From Tritrichomonas musculus (taxonomy: Eukaryota; Parabasalia; Tritrichomonadida; Tritrichomonadidae), in contig JAPFFF010000012.1 in the NCBI GenBank assembly GCA_039105265.1, positions 2,108,001 through 2,172,000 on the forward strand: a stretch of 64,000 nucleotides of DNA. Direction: 5' to 3'. The notes under the pieces are model-generated. The model was not told the origin of the DNA, made no database searches, and was given only the letters and a program-made list of their open reading frames with translations. The position numbers and the translations under genes are program-made. Positions within the stretch are counted from its first letter, which is position 1, and the number at the start of each line of letters is the position of its first letter. Below, in pieces: positions 11,090 to 21,746 of this stretch.

Positions 11090-11908
11090 TAAAAGAATAA
11101 CTGTGAATGAATGTAAAAAAGGTTTAATATGTATTGATAATCGTAGTAATCTTTGTTAATAAATGAATATATAACATTGAACTTAGTGTAAATGATTCAA
11201 ACATCGAATGTTGTAAAATCAAATACAATTTGATTGCGAAAATTAAAATTTGAAATATATTGTTGTGCAATTAGTTAAAAGTAATGATCTTGATGGCTGC
11301 ATTCCATCAAGAATAGTGATTTGTTTGAGGATAATACAGTAAAATTGCTTGCTGTTATCAGTAAATATTGTGAGCATTCAAAAATTCAATCGCATAAAAT
11401 CCATAAAATTGTTATTTTTATCCACCATTCAAATTTGAGATCCATCAGAAAATTGAGAGAACGAAGCAAAATAATAGGAGAGTACCGTTAAAAATATCTG
11501 GTTTTATCAATGCATTCACAAAAGGCAAAGCATTTTTGCTATTATGACATGTTATATGAAACTCATTATTTAAAAGAATTGTATAAATTTAGCATTTTTG
11601 TTATATAAATATATAGATATATATTTTTATTTATGTACAATTTAATAAATATAAAATTTATTGATTTTATCTGCACATTCACAAATGGCAAAGCGTTTTA
11701 GTTATCATGACATGCTATATGAAATTTATTTTAAGTCGAAAAAACTTAAAATACAAAAGTGCTTGCCTTTTTTGAATGTATAGATAAATTTCAAAATAAA
11801 TTATTTTAATTAATACCTTATAAAATGAGGAGTAATTATAGCATATTATTTTTAAACAATTCCATATTTTTATTTTTCTGACATTTTTTTGGCGGTTGAA
11901 TCCCCTAT
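11090..11908. repeat. Right terminal inverted repeat of the Merlin-type element
   Basis: The stretch carries inverted copies of the left-arm blocks: the 122-bp unit (about 11125-11235), the block with GAGAGAACGAAGCAAAATAA (about 11370-11485), two ~157-bp subterminal units (near 11515 and 11670) and the terminal GGCGGTTGAATCCCCTA. Confidence 0.75.
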
Positions 11909-12086
11909 CTCATTTTGTTCTTGGCCAAAAATTTAGGCGTCATATTTAAACCTAATATTTTATATATGTATAAAATATAAATGAATATGTTAAAACTGTT
12001 ATATTATTGATGTATGACCATATTTTCCATTTTAAGGGTAAACATTTTTCCCCTCAATTTTTTTCATTATAAATAAAAATCAAAAC

Positions 12087-12887
12087 ATAGGGGGGTCAAC
12101 CGTAAAATTTTTGTCAAATATTTAAAGCAAACTTAAAATCTGAGAATTTTTGTATAATAATTATAGGACTATATAGTTCATTGAATATACTATTTATTAA
12201 AAATATTTTTTAATAATTTTATATATAGGGCCAAAAAAGGCAAAGCATTAAAGTTGTAATGACTTGTGATTTGAAAATTGTGTTATTTCTTAAAAATTTT
12301 CAGTAAAATCATTAAGATAATTAATAAAAGACTTTGTTCTGCCATTGAAATGATTATAAAACGAGTTTAAATGTGATAATTTTATAATTCTGCTCTTTAA
12401 TTACATAAAATGTTATATGATAGTTATATTCTAAATGATTATATGAAATTGATGCAAATGTAATAAAAATATTAAAAAATAAGAGAGAAAATCTATTAAA
12501 AATCAATTTTATGATAGATTGAAATATATATCAATGATTATATTATTATGATATTTAAATATTTTAAATTGTTATTCAAAAATTAATTTTAAATTGATAA
12601 CCTAAGCAAATAAATATTTTCATAATAACCTTCTTGAATAAAACTTAAAATATTAATCAATTTGATTCAAATAATCATAAAAGCCACTTTTTTATAAAAT
12701 GGTGAATTATGGTTAATTTTTTTTAATTTTCGAAAAGTTGTTGCCTTTTGTGGACCTATAGATGAAATTTAATAATAAATATTTTAAAATAAACTATATA
12801 AAGTAAGGAATATATTTCCATCATTTATTTATCATTATCTTTAAAAAATATATTTTTTGACACATCTTCGGCGGTTGATCCCCCTTT
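12087..12887. mobile_element. Merlin-family MITE, 801 bp
   Basis: The ends are ATAGGGGGGTCAACCG and the inverse CGGTTGATCCCCCTTT. The flanks both read ATCAAAAC (12079-12086 and 12888-12895), an 8-bp target duplication. An internal unit (AAAAAAGGCAAAGCATTAAA near 12237) is shared with the subterminal arrays of the 11.5-kb Merlin element, and an inverted version lies near 12740. There is no coding capacity; it would depend on a Merlin transposase. Confidence 0.88.
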
Positions 12888-12895
12888 ATCAAAAC

Positions 12896-13440
12896 TTATT
12901 ATTTTTTTAAATTTTTTTATAGAAATAAAATTAGAATATAAAAATGTCAGAAGATTTTTTCTTATTTTAAATGAAAGTTGCTAGAAATTTTTTTAGTTTT
13001 GTCATCTCAAAAAAGAATAAAGAAAGAAAAATATCCTCTGAAGAAAACTAATGATTTTAATGGTATATTTCATTGGAAATGAAAAAGGTAAAAAATTTTT
13101 AATATTCGCTGAATATCAAAGTTTTTTTATAAATAAATATACTTACTTTCAATAATTCAATAAACCTTCAAAATTCTTTGGTTTTATATTTTCGTAATTT
13201 ATTTGATTCAAAATTGAATATAATATATAAAATCTTCTGAAAATATTAGCGCCAAAATTCATAGCATAAAAAGGCGCCAAAAACAATCCAAAAAAGGCGC
13301 CATTCTTCAGAAAAACAGTTCATCTCAAAAAGTCTAAATAAATTAAAAATATGCTAGAAAAAAATCAATTAACAAAATATAATATGGAAAATGGAATAAT
13401 TTTTTGTCGTTTGAAAAAAGATATGAAGTGAAATGAAAAG
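12896..13440. other. AT-rich upstream region with three GGCGCC-like boxes
   Basis: No gene is seen. Between 13249 and 13302 there are three GCGCC boxes, two in the form AAAGGCGCCA and one as TAGCGCCAAAA, standing out in AT-rich DNA about 150-200 bases before the transposase ATG at 13455. They resemble E2F-type TTTGGCGC sites, but that role is speculation. Confidence 0.4.
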
Positions 13441-13454
13441 TCATTTCATTATTA
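13441..13454 (+). promoter_or_regulatory. Trichomonad-type initiator, doubled
   Basis: TCATTTCATTATTA directly precedes the ATG at 13455 and contains two TCAT(T) initiator cores. It closely follows the extended trichomonad initiator, which decides the start of the downstream gene. Confidence 0.65.
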
Positions 13455-14333
13455 ATGATGAAAAAAGCAAGAAGTGAAAAACAAATAATGCAACTAAATA
13501 ATGCTAGAAAAATGTGGCATGCAACTGACAAACCTTCGTATACTGTTGTGGACACTTTAAGATATAGTTTGGCAATCCTCAGTGAAGGTTTGGGCGAAAA
13601 CCAAGCCAAGAGATTTCTTGCAAAAATTAACATTGAAGCACCTAGCACATCTTCATTTTATAAAAGCCAAAAGGTACTATATGAAATAATCGAAGAATTT
13701 ACAAGCAGTTTATTATATCAGGTGAAAGCTAATCTTCAACCAAACACAATTTTCGGTCTTGATTGCTCGTGGAGTTCTAGAAGAAACGCGGCTCATGCTA
13801 TTGTCGTTTTTCTAGACATAAGGACAAAACTTATTTTTGATTTCGTTATAATTTCGAGAAATCCTAACATTTCTGATTTCGAATTTACCTCAGCATCAAA
13901 TTTAATGGAATCAGAGGCGGTAAAATTTAAAAGCAATGAATACATTGCTAATTATAAGTTTGTCGGGGTCGTCCACGATTTTGATCTGGACTCTGCTCCT
14001 GCTTTTCACCCAGATCAAAATCGTGGACAAATGATAGAGTACTTGGACCCGGGGCACCTTAAAAAAGTGCTAGAAAACTTGATAGTTTCCTACAATGATA
14101 ACAATCATTTGTACCAACTAAAAAATCATATTTTACGACGTTTTTCTCAAATCGTAAGAAACAGAAATTTAACCACAGAAATGAAAGTAAGATTATGGTA
14201 TCAAACACCAGAATGGATCATTAATTCTTGCAACACAACTGGGTATTTAACAAATGAAGAGAAACATAGAAGAAGAGTTACACCTGAGGAGTCATTAAAG
14301 ACTTTAAATGGCTTATTAAAAGATGCAGAATGA
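13455..14333 (+). pseudogene. DDE-type transposase, N-terminal and catalytic part
   Basis: The 292-residue frame has IFGLDCSWSSRRNAAHA, a likely first catalytic aspartate. Further on, VGVVHDFDLDS and YLDPGHLKKVL hold a second acidic motif of the D..H..K type. An in-frame TGA at 14331-14333 ends it. The same frame then continues with ADTQSFESFNSL and YCPKRFAF, which resemble the third acidic motif and C-terminus of Kolobok-like or related transposases. The superfamily is uncertain. The start is supported by the adjoining doubled initiator. No terminal inverted repeats could be found around it, so it could be an isolated or domesticated copy. Confidence 0.6.
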
Positions 14334-14387
14334 CTCGTTAGAAAGTGTTCCATTGCAGATACTCAATCTTTTGAATCTTTCAATTCT

Positions 14388-16202
14388 TTGAAATCAATTT
14401 ATTGTCCTAAAAGATTTGCTTTTGGTAAATCATTTCGTACTCGTTGTCAACTTTCAATATTGCATTGGAATGATAAAGATTATTATTTAAAACTAGATAA
14501 TTTAATACAAAGTAAACCTTTATCTCAAAGGTGTCAAAATGTTATTGTAAATGATGTAATTAGGAGGAAAAGAAAGAAAATTATTTCTGATAAAATCGAA
14601 ACACACATCAAAAGAAATATCAAAAGGAAAAAAATGGCTTCCGAAAATAAAGTTGATCCAAAAGGGCATCAATATGCATGTGACGAAAATCAGCTATCAA
14701 AAAAACGTTATGATCCGACTAGAAAAAATTTTTTAAAGCCTATATCTAATATTCAAAATATTTTTTCAAATAATTGCTTCATAAATTCTGTAATTCAATT
14801 ATTTAAGAATACTGACATTCAAAAAAATTGTCTATTGAGAAAAGAAACAACTTTTGTTAAATTGATGGAATTACTAAATCAAGGAATTGACCTGAGTGAA
14901 ATGGATATCAGAAATGCAAGAAAAGAATGGTCTCCTCAATTTAATTTATGCACAGAAGAAGATCCTGTAGAATTTTGCCAATTCATGCTTGAAAAAATCA
15001 GTTCGATACAAACTGACGACATTTCTGTAGCCAATGCTTTTAAAAGTGCTTATCACCAAACATATAAGAAAAGTTTTGAATGCGTCGAATGCAGCCATAA
15101 ATTTGATATGACTGAATGCAATTTTATACTGACAGTACCTTCGATTAATTACTCTCTTAAAAAAAACATAGAATCAATAATGGAAGGAAATGTTCAGCGG
15201 ATATGTGAAAAATGCAATTGCCTTCAGACTTTCCATTATAACAAAATTCTAATTAAAGCTCCAGAATATTTGTTCATCCAAATTTTAAGGTTTCATTTTA
15301 AACAAGAAACTCAGGAAATAGAAAAAAATTTTACAAGAATAGATATACCAGAAAAATTATCATCAATTCATTTCAATTCAGTTTATAATTTGTTTGGAAT
15401 TGTTTATCATGTTGGCGATTCTTGTGAACATGGTCATTGCTTCTCAAAATGTTTATCAAAAGACGGTGTGGAAACATATGATGATTCTCGATGCCATTTG
15501 AATCATGCAGAAAAGCATTTAATGTCAGAAAACGCGTATTTAATTGTTTACAAAAAAGATCCAAATCACATGGCTAAAGATATGCCATTGAGCTTTTCAG
15601 ACAAGGTTAGAGAACTATTTATTCAATTTTCAGATTTATTGTCTCTTCACATTTTTGATTTATTACAAAGTATAAATGATAATAATTCGTTTGTGATTGT
15701 TTTTGATCAATTTTGTAAAGATTTAATTGAGTTTCAAATGCTTTGGTTTAATCGTTTATATGAATTCACGGTAATGTTTTCACAGAGCAGGATTGCTGAA
15801 AAACCAGTTACTTTATTGGTTAGATCAATTCTTTCAGCAGGATATAAGGCAAAGTTTAATACTCTAACAACAAATAAAAATATTGTTATATATCTAGGAA
15901 CCTGCATAGACAATGATATCGCATCTTTAGATACAATTAATACTATTAACAATAAAGTTAAAAAACATTCACGAAACAAAGAGTTTATTGATCTAATCAA
16001 TAATTTGGAAAAAACTATATTTCTTTCATTTTGGATGAAAATGTTGATAATGATAATATTGATACTGATAATAATGATTCCAATAATAGTGACACTAATA
16101 ATGATAATTCCGATAATAGTGATGGTTTTTGAAACAATTAGCGCTTTTAATTATGGCATTGATCACCAATATACTTGCTCATATAGACATGAATTTGTTT
16201 AA
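14388..16202 (+). CDS. Transposase C-terminus joined to a ubiquitin-specific protease domain
   Basis: The frame is the direct continuation of 13455-14330 after one TGA; the M at 14388 is simply the first methionine, so the true start is probably 13455 or the gene is broken. The first ~60 residues are transposase-like (YCPKRFAFGKSF, LSILHWND), followed by a very basic linker. A USP fold follows: the Cys box SNNCFINSVIQLF with C130, the motif EDPVEFCQFML, two CxxC pairs (CVEC and CEKC) of a zinc finger, LFIQILRF, then the His box HGHCFSKCL near residue 347 and the closing NAYLIVYKKD. USPs remove ubiquitin from proteins by cysteine catalysis. The last ~200 residues are AT-rich low-complexity sequence with a hydrophobic isoleucine-rich run. 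The protease half is intact by eye. Confidence 0.72.
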   Translation: MKSIYCPKRFAFGKSFRTRCQLSILHWNDKDYYLKLDNLIQSKPLSQRCQNVIVNDVIRRKRKKIISDKIETHIKRNIKRKKMASENKVDPKGHQYACDENQLSKKRYDPTRKNFLKPISNIQNIFSNNCFINSVIQLFKNTDIQKNCLLRKETTFVKLMELLNQGIDLSEMDIRNARKEWSPQFNLCTEEDPVEFCQFMLEKISSIQTDDISVANAFKSAYHQTYKKSFECVECSHKFDMTECNFILTVPSINYSLKKNIESIMEGNVQRICEKCNCLQTFHYNKILIKAPEYLFIQILRFHFKQETQEIEKNFTRIDIPEKLSSIHFNSVYNLFGIVYHVGDSCEHGHCFSKCLSKDGVETYDDSRCHLNHAEKHLMSENAYLIVYKKDPNHMAKDMPLSFSDKVRELFIQFSDLLSLHIFDLLQSINDNNSFVIVFDQFCKDLIEFQMLWFNRLYEFTVMFSQSRIAEKPVTLLVRSILSAGYKAKFNTLTTNKNIVIYLGTCIDNDIASLDTINTINNKVKKHSRNKEFIDLINNLEKTIFLSFWMKMLIMIILILIIMIPIIVTLIMIIPIIVMVFETISAFNYGIDHQYTCSYRHEFV

Positions 16203-16558
16203 AAATAACTGAATATAGGAGAAAATAAGAAGAAAAGAGTTAAAAAAAGTGAATTTTTCATTCAATTTTCAAATTTGACAAAAAATTATAAATAACAGCA
16301 TTTTTTTACTTTTCATCATAAAAATAAAATAAGGACAAAATATGAATATTTAATGTTTTTTTATCTTTCGAATATATCATACGAATAAAGTTTCAATTAG
16401 AATATGTCAACAACGAAAGACCGGAAGGAATTTCTCTCTGGACATATTTTTTATTTTTGCATATATTGCTTATAGGCTGGATATCAAATAAATGATCCTA
16501 ATATTCACGAACATTTCAATATTTCTAATTCATCATTATTTTTTTCTATATTATTTAA
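16203..16558. other. AT-rich stretch after the USP gene
   Basis: No gene is seen. A TATAGGCTGG string near 16470 resembles the Maverick end that follows but is not placed as one. Confidence 0.4.
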
Positions 16559-16850
16559 AGTAGTATAGTATAGGCTGGGATTCATTCTTCACCCCAGCCT
16601 ACACTGCTTTCTAATGGTGTTTTTTGAATTCTACACCAGAAAATAAGCTCAGGTACGCCCTCGCTTGGGCCTCGCTACCCGGCCAAATACTCTCTGAAAA
16701 CCTATCGTAAGTACACCCTATCTACTTTCACTATTCTACCAATGTCATTTCCAAGGTATGGAGTGATTTTTGAGCTTTCTAATGGTGTTTTTTGAATTCT
16801 ACACCAGAAAATACGATATTTCTTGTATAGGCACGACCCAAAAATAGATA
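16559..16850 (+). mobile_element. Maverick/Polinton terminal fragment
   Basis: AGTAGTATAGTATAGGCTGG starts at 16559. As in the nearly whole Maverick, the end is followed by a hairpin, here TAGGCTGGG (16571-16579) with CCCAGCCTA (about 16593-16601). The next bases include a direct repeat, TTTCTAATGGTGTTTTTTGA, at about 16609 and 16778. No Maverick gene is attached, so this is an isolated fossil end. Confidence 0.6.
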
Positions 16851-17550
16851 ATATTTTTTTACAAATCTGGAAATTCAATTTTATTTTCGATGACTTGTAA
16901 GAAATAAGAACAAAGAACAAGATCAAAATTGTTTGTTTTGATTCGCGCAATACAATTAGTAAAAATTTCTATAAATATATCTTCAATGAGTAAAAATTTT
17001 TCTGCACGAAAAGTGGCTATTAATTCTTGTATATATTGACCAACTGAGCATATGGAATAATTGGACTCCATTGAGTCGCAAAAATATCGTAATGGTTTAT
17101 TAATCTTGATTAATTCTAAAATTTCTGCTATCTGAGATAGAATAGTATTTTTATTAATACTTAAAAGAATGGTTCTGATGTCATTTTCAAACTGAGAAAA
17201 AAAGTCAAAATTTCATATAAATAAAGCCAACGTGTTTCTACGATCGTTGGACATAACTTACCAATAAACGTTTTAGATGAACTTTTTCTTAATATATTAA
17301 CTAATTGCTTAATTGAATTGACCAATTTGTTTAAATGAGTATTATGTTCCAATACATTTACAAAAACTAACGAAGTTAAACAATAGAGCTCGGAGAAAAA
17401 GGGATTTCCTTTTTGAAAATAAAGAATTATATTTATAAAACATATTTATTTTGATGCGTATAAGTTATATCTGAAAGCATACTCTTTTTCGAAAAAAAAT
17501 TTGTTTTTTTAAAAAAAAGTGGCTTTTTTATAAAAAGATTTATTTTTGAA
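16850..17550 (-). pseudogene. hAT-like transposase remnant, downstream part
   Basis: The minus strand reads in broken frames. Recognisable pieces are LCPTIVETRWLYLYEIL (within 17161-17352) and SICSVGQYIQELIATF (within 16859-17071). The first has the ETRW-type motif common in the middle of hAT transposases. The pogo-type element has inserted directly upstream at 17551. Several stops and shifts are present, for example the stop ending the 17161 frame. The assignment rests on short motifs. Confidence 0.4.
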
Positions 17551-17552
17551 TA

Positions 17553-17634
17553 GAGTCAGTCTTAAAAGATGTAAACGGTCTTAAAAGGTGTAAACGATTG
17601 AATTGTGAAATAAAAAAAAAAAGGGTAATTTTTT
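17553..17634 (+). repeat. Left terminal inverted repeat of the pogo-type element
   Basis: About 82 bp from GAGTCAGTC to GGGTAATTTTT; its inverted partner is 21747-21827. Confidence 0.9.
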
Positions 17635-17764
17635 AATATGCAATGTGATATACAAAATTTTTTTGATTTAAATCTTTTATTTGCTTTATTAAATTTAATA
17701 TTTAATCTTTTAAAATTTACTAAAAATGATTATGAATAAAGAAATTGAAATCTTTTTTTTTTAT

Positions 17765-19294
17765 TTAAAGATGAATTCTTTTTTTGTTAAATACGTTTTG
17801 TTGAACATTTACCCAATGCCGAACTTTTTTTGCTTGTGCTCGAACAACACGAGGAATAAGGCCATGCTCAGGATGGTATTTTGAAACTATCCCAGCTCCA
17901 TTAAATGCAGAAATGATATTTGATATTGTTGCAGTTTGGTGAAATGAATCCAAAATTTTGATCAGCTGCGCTGACTGTTCACTCAAACCACTTGGTACTT
18001 GCATTCTTCCCATCTTTGATTTTTGAACCCCGAATATTCCAATATCGAGGGGTTGCGTTTGGTCACTAGAATGTGGTGCTAAGAATAAAGGAATTATGCC
18101 ATTCTCTGTACATGCTGTTAAGAAATCATCTGAGTCATGTGCTCCGAAACCGTCAAGTATCAATAGTATTTCACCTTGATAATCATAAGTCTCCCTCTTT
18201 CGTAGCATTTCTGGGAAAAAGTAATTGAACGCCCATTCATCAAACAGTTCGGTTGAAAAGAAGCCAGATTCAGAGTACAGAATACAAACCTTATCTCTTG
18301 TGTAACCTGATTCGTATAGTTCTGTTTCCACCGTTTTTCTTGGAACTACAATTGCAGGTATTACTGTGCTTCCGTCTGCGCAAATACCTGCTAATAATGA
18401 AGCTCGTTTTCCTTGTCTGTTAACAGGTAATTTGACTTCATCTTCATTAACGCATGAAGGAACAATAACTGAATGACACATTGAATCTTGCCATTCTGCA
18501 AAACCTGCTTCGTCAATGTTTATGACGAAAGCACTAGGTATTGTTTGTTTTGATAATATACTTTCGAGATCGTTGTAGTATTGTTCAATGGCTTGAATAG
18601 AACAATTCACCCTATCACTTTCCATAGGGACTCCATCCAAACATTTTAATTGAGGGACTCTTGAGAGTTGTCCGTATAGAGTTTTGATTATGACATCTTT
18701 ATCAAACCTTTCTTTCAAAAAGTACAAAATAGACTCATAAGTAGCAGGTTCATGTGAGAAATATTTCTCATAAACGAATGATATTATTTCGTTTATCTCA
18801 TTATCGCTTAGCACTGGTGGCCTACCTGTATCATTTTCTTCAATCCCTCTCGAATAGTGTGAGCAAAGAGTTCCTTTCTGTATATTAAATATTGTTGAGA
18901 TTTGGCTAAAAGATGCAAGAGGACTTTCATTTTTTGGCCTCAATAGATCTGTTGTTTCGATTATTTGAGAGCGTAAGGTTGGCAATGATAGTAGATGTTG
19001 TTCATTTTCTCTAAAAATGGCAATAGCACGTTCATTAAGCTTTGAAGGATTAAAAGTTTTTATTGATGGAGCTCTAGGTACAATCTTTCTTTCAGGGGAC
19101 TTGTAAGGTGTGAAATCTAATTCCTGATCGTTTTCTTCTTCATTTTCATTTATTGGTGGCAATTCATATCTCACCATCTGATGCTGATCATCTGATCGAA
19201 ATTGGTCAATCCAATCTGGTGCTTCCTCTTTATCATCTTCATATTGTGACCAATATTTAATATACTCTTCGTCACTTTCAGGCCCTCTATACAT
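17765..19294 (-). CDS. Pogo/Tc1-type transposase, intact (509 residues)
   Basis: The protein cuts and joins transposon ends through a DDE/D catalytic triad. Visible are D261 in INIDEAGF, D381 in LLILDGFGAH and D417 in QTQPLDIGIFG, a DD35D spacing as in the pogo branch of the DDE_1 family. An N-terminal acidic tail of about 60 residues (MYRGPESDEEYIKYW) is followed by helix-turn-helix-like DNA-binding sequence around residues 100-215, including TGRPPVLSDNEINEI. The whole frame is open. A TCATTT initiator-like string lies about 20 bases before the ATG. With near-perfect terminal repeats around it, this may be a currently active copy; that is inference. Confidence 0.88.
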   Translation of the reverse strand: MYRGPESDEEYIKYWSQYEDDKEEAPDWIDQFRSDDQHQMVRYELPPINENEEENDQELDFTPYKSPERKIVPRAPSIKTFNPSKLNERAIAIFRENEQHLLSLPTLRSQIIETTDLLRPKNESPLASFSQISTIFNIQKGTLCSHYSRGIEENDTGRPPVLSDNEINEIISFVYEKYFSHEPATYESILYFLKERFDKDVIIKTLYGQLSRVPQLKCLDGVPMESDRVNCSIQAIEQYYNDLESILSKQTIPSAFVINIDEAGFAEWQDSMCHSVIVPSCVNEDEVKLPVNRQGKRASLLAGICADGSTVIPAIVVPRKTVETELYESGYTRDKVCILYSESGFFSTELFDEWAFNYFFPEMLRKRETYDYQGEILLILDGFGAHDSDDFLTACTENGIIPLFLAPHSSDQTQPLDIGIFGVQKSKMGRMQVPSGLSEQSAQLIKILDSFHQTATISNIISAFNGAGIVSKYHPEHGLIPRVVRAQAKKVRHWVNVQQNVFNKKRIHL

Positions 19295-19319
19295 AGATAA
19301 GTCTATTTTAAAAATGAAG

Positions 19320-20253
19320 TGTTTATATTGAATTTTTGTCTACTATCAATTATACACAATATTGAAAAGAAAATTTTATCACAATATTTTGGGTTAATTT
19401 TATTATTTGTATTTAAAAAAAAAAATTAAAATAAAAAAGTCGGTTATTAATATCTATCTTATTATTGTATATTTGCATTTTTCTTTGTAATATATATATA
19501 ATATAGTTCTTAATTACCATAATAAAATGGTTATTAATTTATCATAAATAATATTATAATCATATTTACATCTATATGTATTTATTATTCAAGATATTGA
19601 TTAAAAGCTATTTTGAATATTGAGTTAACTTTTTTCGTTTTGAGTTAAAACATTTAACTCATAGTTTTTTAATAAACACAATTTATTTTGTTTAAGGTCT
19701 ATTTTATGTCATTATTTAATATATATATATTAATTATATTATTTATATTATTTATTTTATATCATATATACATATATTACATATATAATTTTATGATAAT
19801 AATGAATTTTAATTTTTATTATAAAGCATTCAAATTTTTTCTATAAGAATTTATAGTATATATAAAAATACATTTTTTAATATATATTAATTAGTATAAA
19901 ATTTTTCAAAGTTCGATATTGCACTGATTTAAATCTTTTAAAAAATAGTCCTTATGATATATTTTGTATCCAATAATAAATTAATCAGCTCAAAATAATA
20001 TTATGTTAACTTTTATCTGGAAATATCATAAATATTATTTTATTTTTTCTGTTAAATTAAATGTTTCCCAACTAATAATTTAATATTTTATTTATTTAAC
20101 TGTTTTTCAAATAATAATTAATCATATAATTATTTCTTATGAAGTTATTCTTGCGATAAATATTTTTATTTCATGAATTTTTTGTGAACATTTGAAAGGG
20201 TTATTTTATGAATTTATCAATTACCTTGAAATGTTAAAAATCTCTTTTTTTAG
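19320..20253. other. Noncoding AT-rich interior of the pogo-type element
   Basis: No gene, hairpin or ordered repeat was found between the transposase start and the GC hairpins. Confidence 0.5.
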
Positions 20254-20322
20254 CGATCAATCTTTTGCGGGGCTGGAACCAGCCCCGCAAAAGATTGATC
20301 GTTATGGGGGCGAAGCCCCCAT
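20254..20322. repeat. Paired GC-rich hairpins inside the pogo-type element
   Basis: 20254-20276 and 20279-20301 are perfect inverted copies of 23 bp around a two-base AA loop, centred on GCGGGGCTGG-AA-CCAGCCCCGC. Three bases later, 20304-20322 forms ATGGGGGC-GAA-GCCCCCAT. These are the only GC-rich bases for kilobases. Confidence 0.95.
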
Positions 20323-20934
20323 TAAAAACACCTATACTTATTTCATTCTTTTCAGTATTTATATATCTATTTAGAAAAGTCTATAAAGCACAAAATTTTT
20401 AATTTTTTCCAAAGTTCATTAACATATTAACCTACTAACTTTTTAAGACGCTCTTTTGAAATTTTATATAAACATTTCTATCATTTGAAAAAAAATAATC
20501 CTATTTTCTTAATTTTTATAAAATTGATCTTTCATATAAAATATCCAAAACCACTAGATATACATACTTAAATAAAATCTTTTTTTTAATTTCTGATTTG
20601 ACTGAATTTCATTCATATCTAAAAACTCAATCATATTTCTTTATTTTTAAAATTATTCTTATTAACCAATATAAAATATCGTGGCAACAGCACTTTTTTA
20701 TAATATTTTCATATAGATGATATCTTTAATCATTTTCAAATTTGGATCATATTTCACACTTATGTATTTCTTTAATCATTAACATACTTCACACTTATGA
20801 CAATTTTATTAATCATTAAAAATAAACAGATAATAAAAAACAAATGTTTCATTTTTTATTTTTAACTTTTTAAGAGGCTATTTGGCAACATTGTGACAGC
20901 TTTTCTAGTCTTTACTTATGAATTTGTAAGTATT

Positions 20935-21205
20935 ATATATATTTATAATATATATTTATAATATATATTTATAATATATATTTATAATATATATTTATAA
21001 TATATATTTATAATATATATTTATAATATATATTTATAATATATATTTATAATATATATTTATAATATATATTTATAATATATATTTATAATATATATTT
21101 ATAATATATATTTATAATATATATTTATAATATATATTTATAATATATATTTATAATATATATTTATAATATATATTTATAATATATATTTATAATATAT
21201 ATATT
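20935..21205. repeat. 13-bp AT satellite
   Basis: About 20 uninterrupted copies of TTTATAATATATA. The units show almost no variation, so the array is recent or kept uniform. Confidence 0.95.
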
Positions 21206-21746
21206 ACAATTTATATTATCTATATATAATAATTTATATCAATAAAATTCTACTATAAATTTATTTAAAAAGCAACTGATTAAATTTCTTTTTTTTTGGT
21301 TTTATCTCATAAAATTAATGGCATGTTTTAATATTATTATTATAAATACTTATATTTATATATTATAATTATATATATTTAGTTTTGCAATTATATATTA
21401 TATAATACTCAAAGATATATTTAATCAGTATTTTTTTAAAAATTTAATAATTAAAAGTTATCGTAAATTTTATATTGCCTTTTTTTTTAGCAATCTATCA
21501 AAAAATTCATGAAAAAATATATCATTATTTATTAAAATATGATAGAATATTATAAATAACTTAAAAATGCATTAATCATTAAATTCAAAAAGAAAATTTA
21601 TATTTATTTAAATTATTATATTTGAATTTTAAACCAAAATAATTGAGATTAAGAGATTTTCTATTTTTTTTCTCTTCAAAATTAAATTATGCATATTAAA
21701 ATAAAGCAAAAATATATGAAAAAAAATATTATATAATATCTCAAGC

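Larger units (their letters stand above)
447..11908. mobile_element. 11.5-kb Merlin-type DNA transposon with nested insertions
   Basis: The left end reads TAGGGGGTTCAACCGCC and the right end is its inverse, GGCGGTTGAATCCCCTA. The flanks share an 11-base string, TATCTCATTTT (436-446 and 11906-11916), which gives an 8-bp target duplication, CTCATTTT, once the end bases are assigned. Duplications of 8-9 bp are known for Merlin. The long terminal inverted repeats (about 447-1540 and 11090-11908) carry matching subterminal blocks. The decayed Merlin transposase at 10000-10836 lies just inside the right repeat. The middle holds later arrivals: a hAT-like MITE (1690-2021), a decayed Maverick (about 2460-7397) and a TA-flanked MITE (7735-8539). 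A pair of unrelated elements each contributing one end is possible, but the shared flank argues for one insertion. Confidence 0.75.

Noticed and set aside
20192-20374. 60-residue frame across the GC hairpins
   Set aside because: Most of its non-AT codons come from the palindrome itself.
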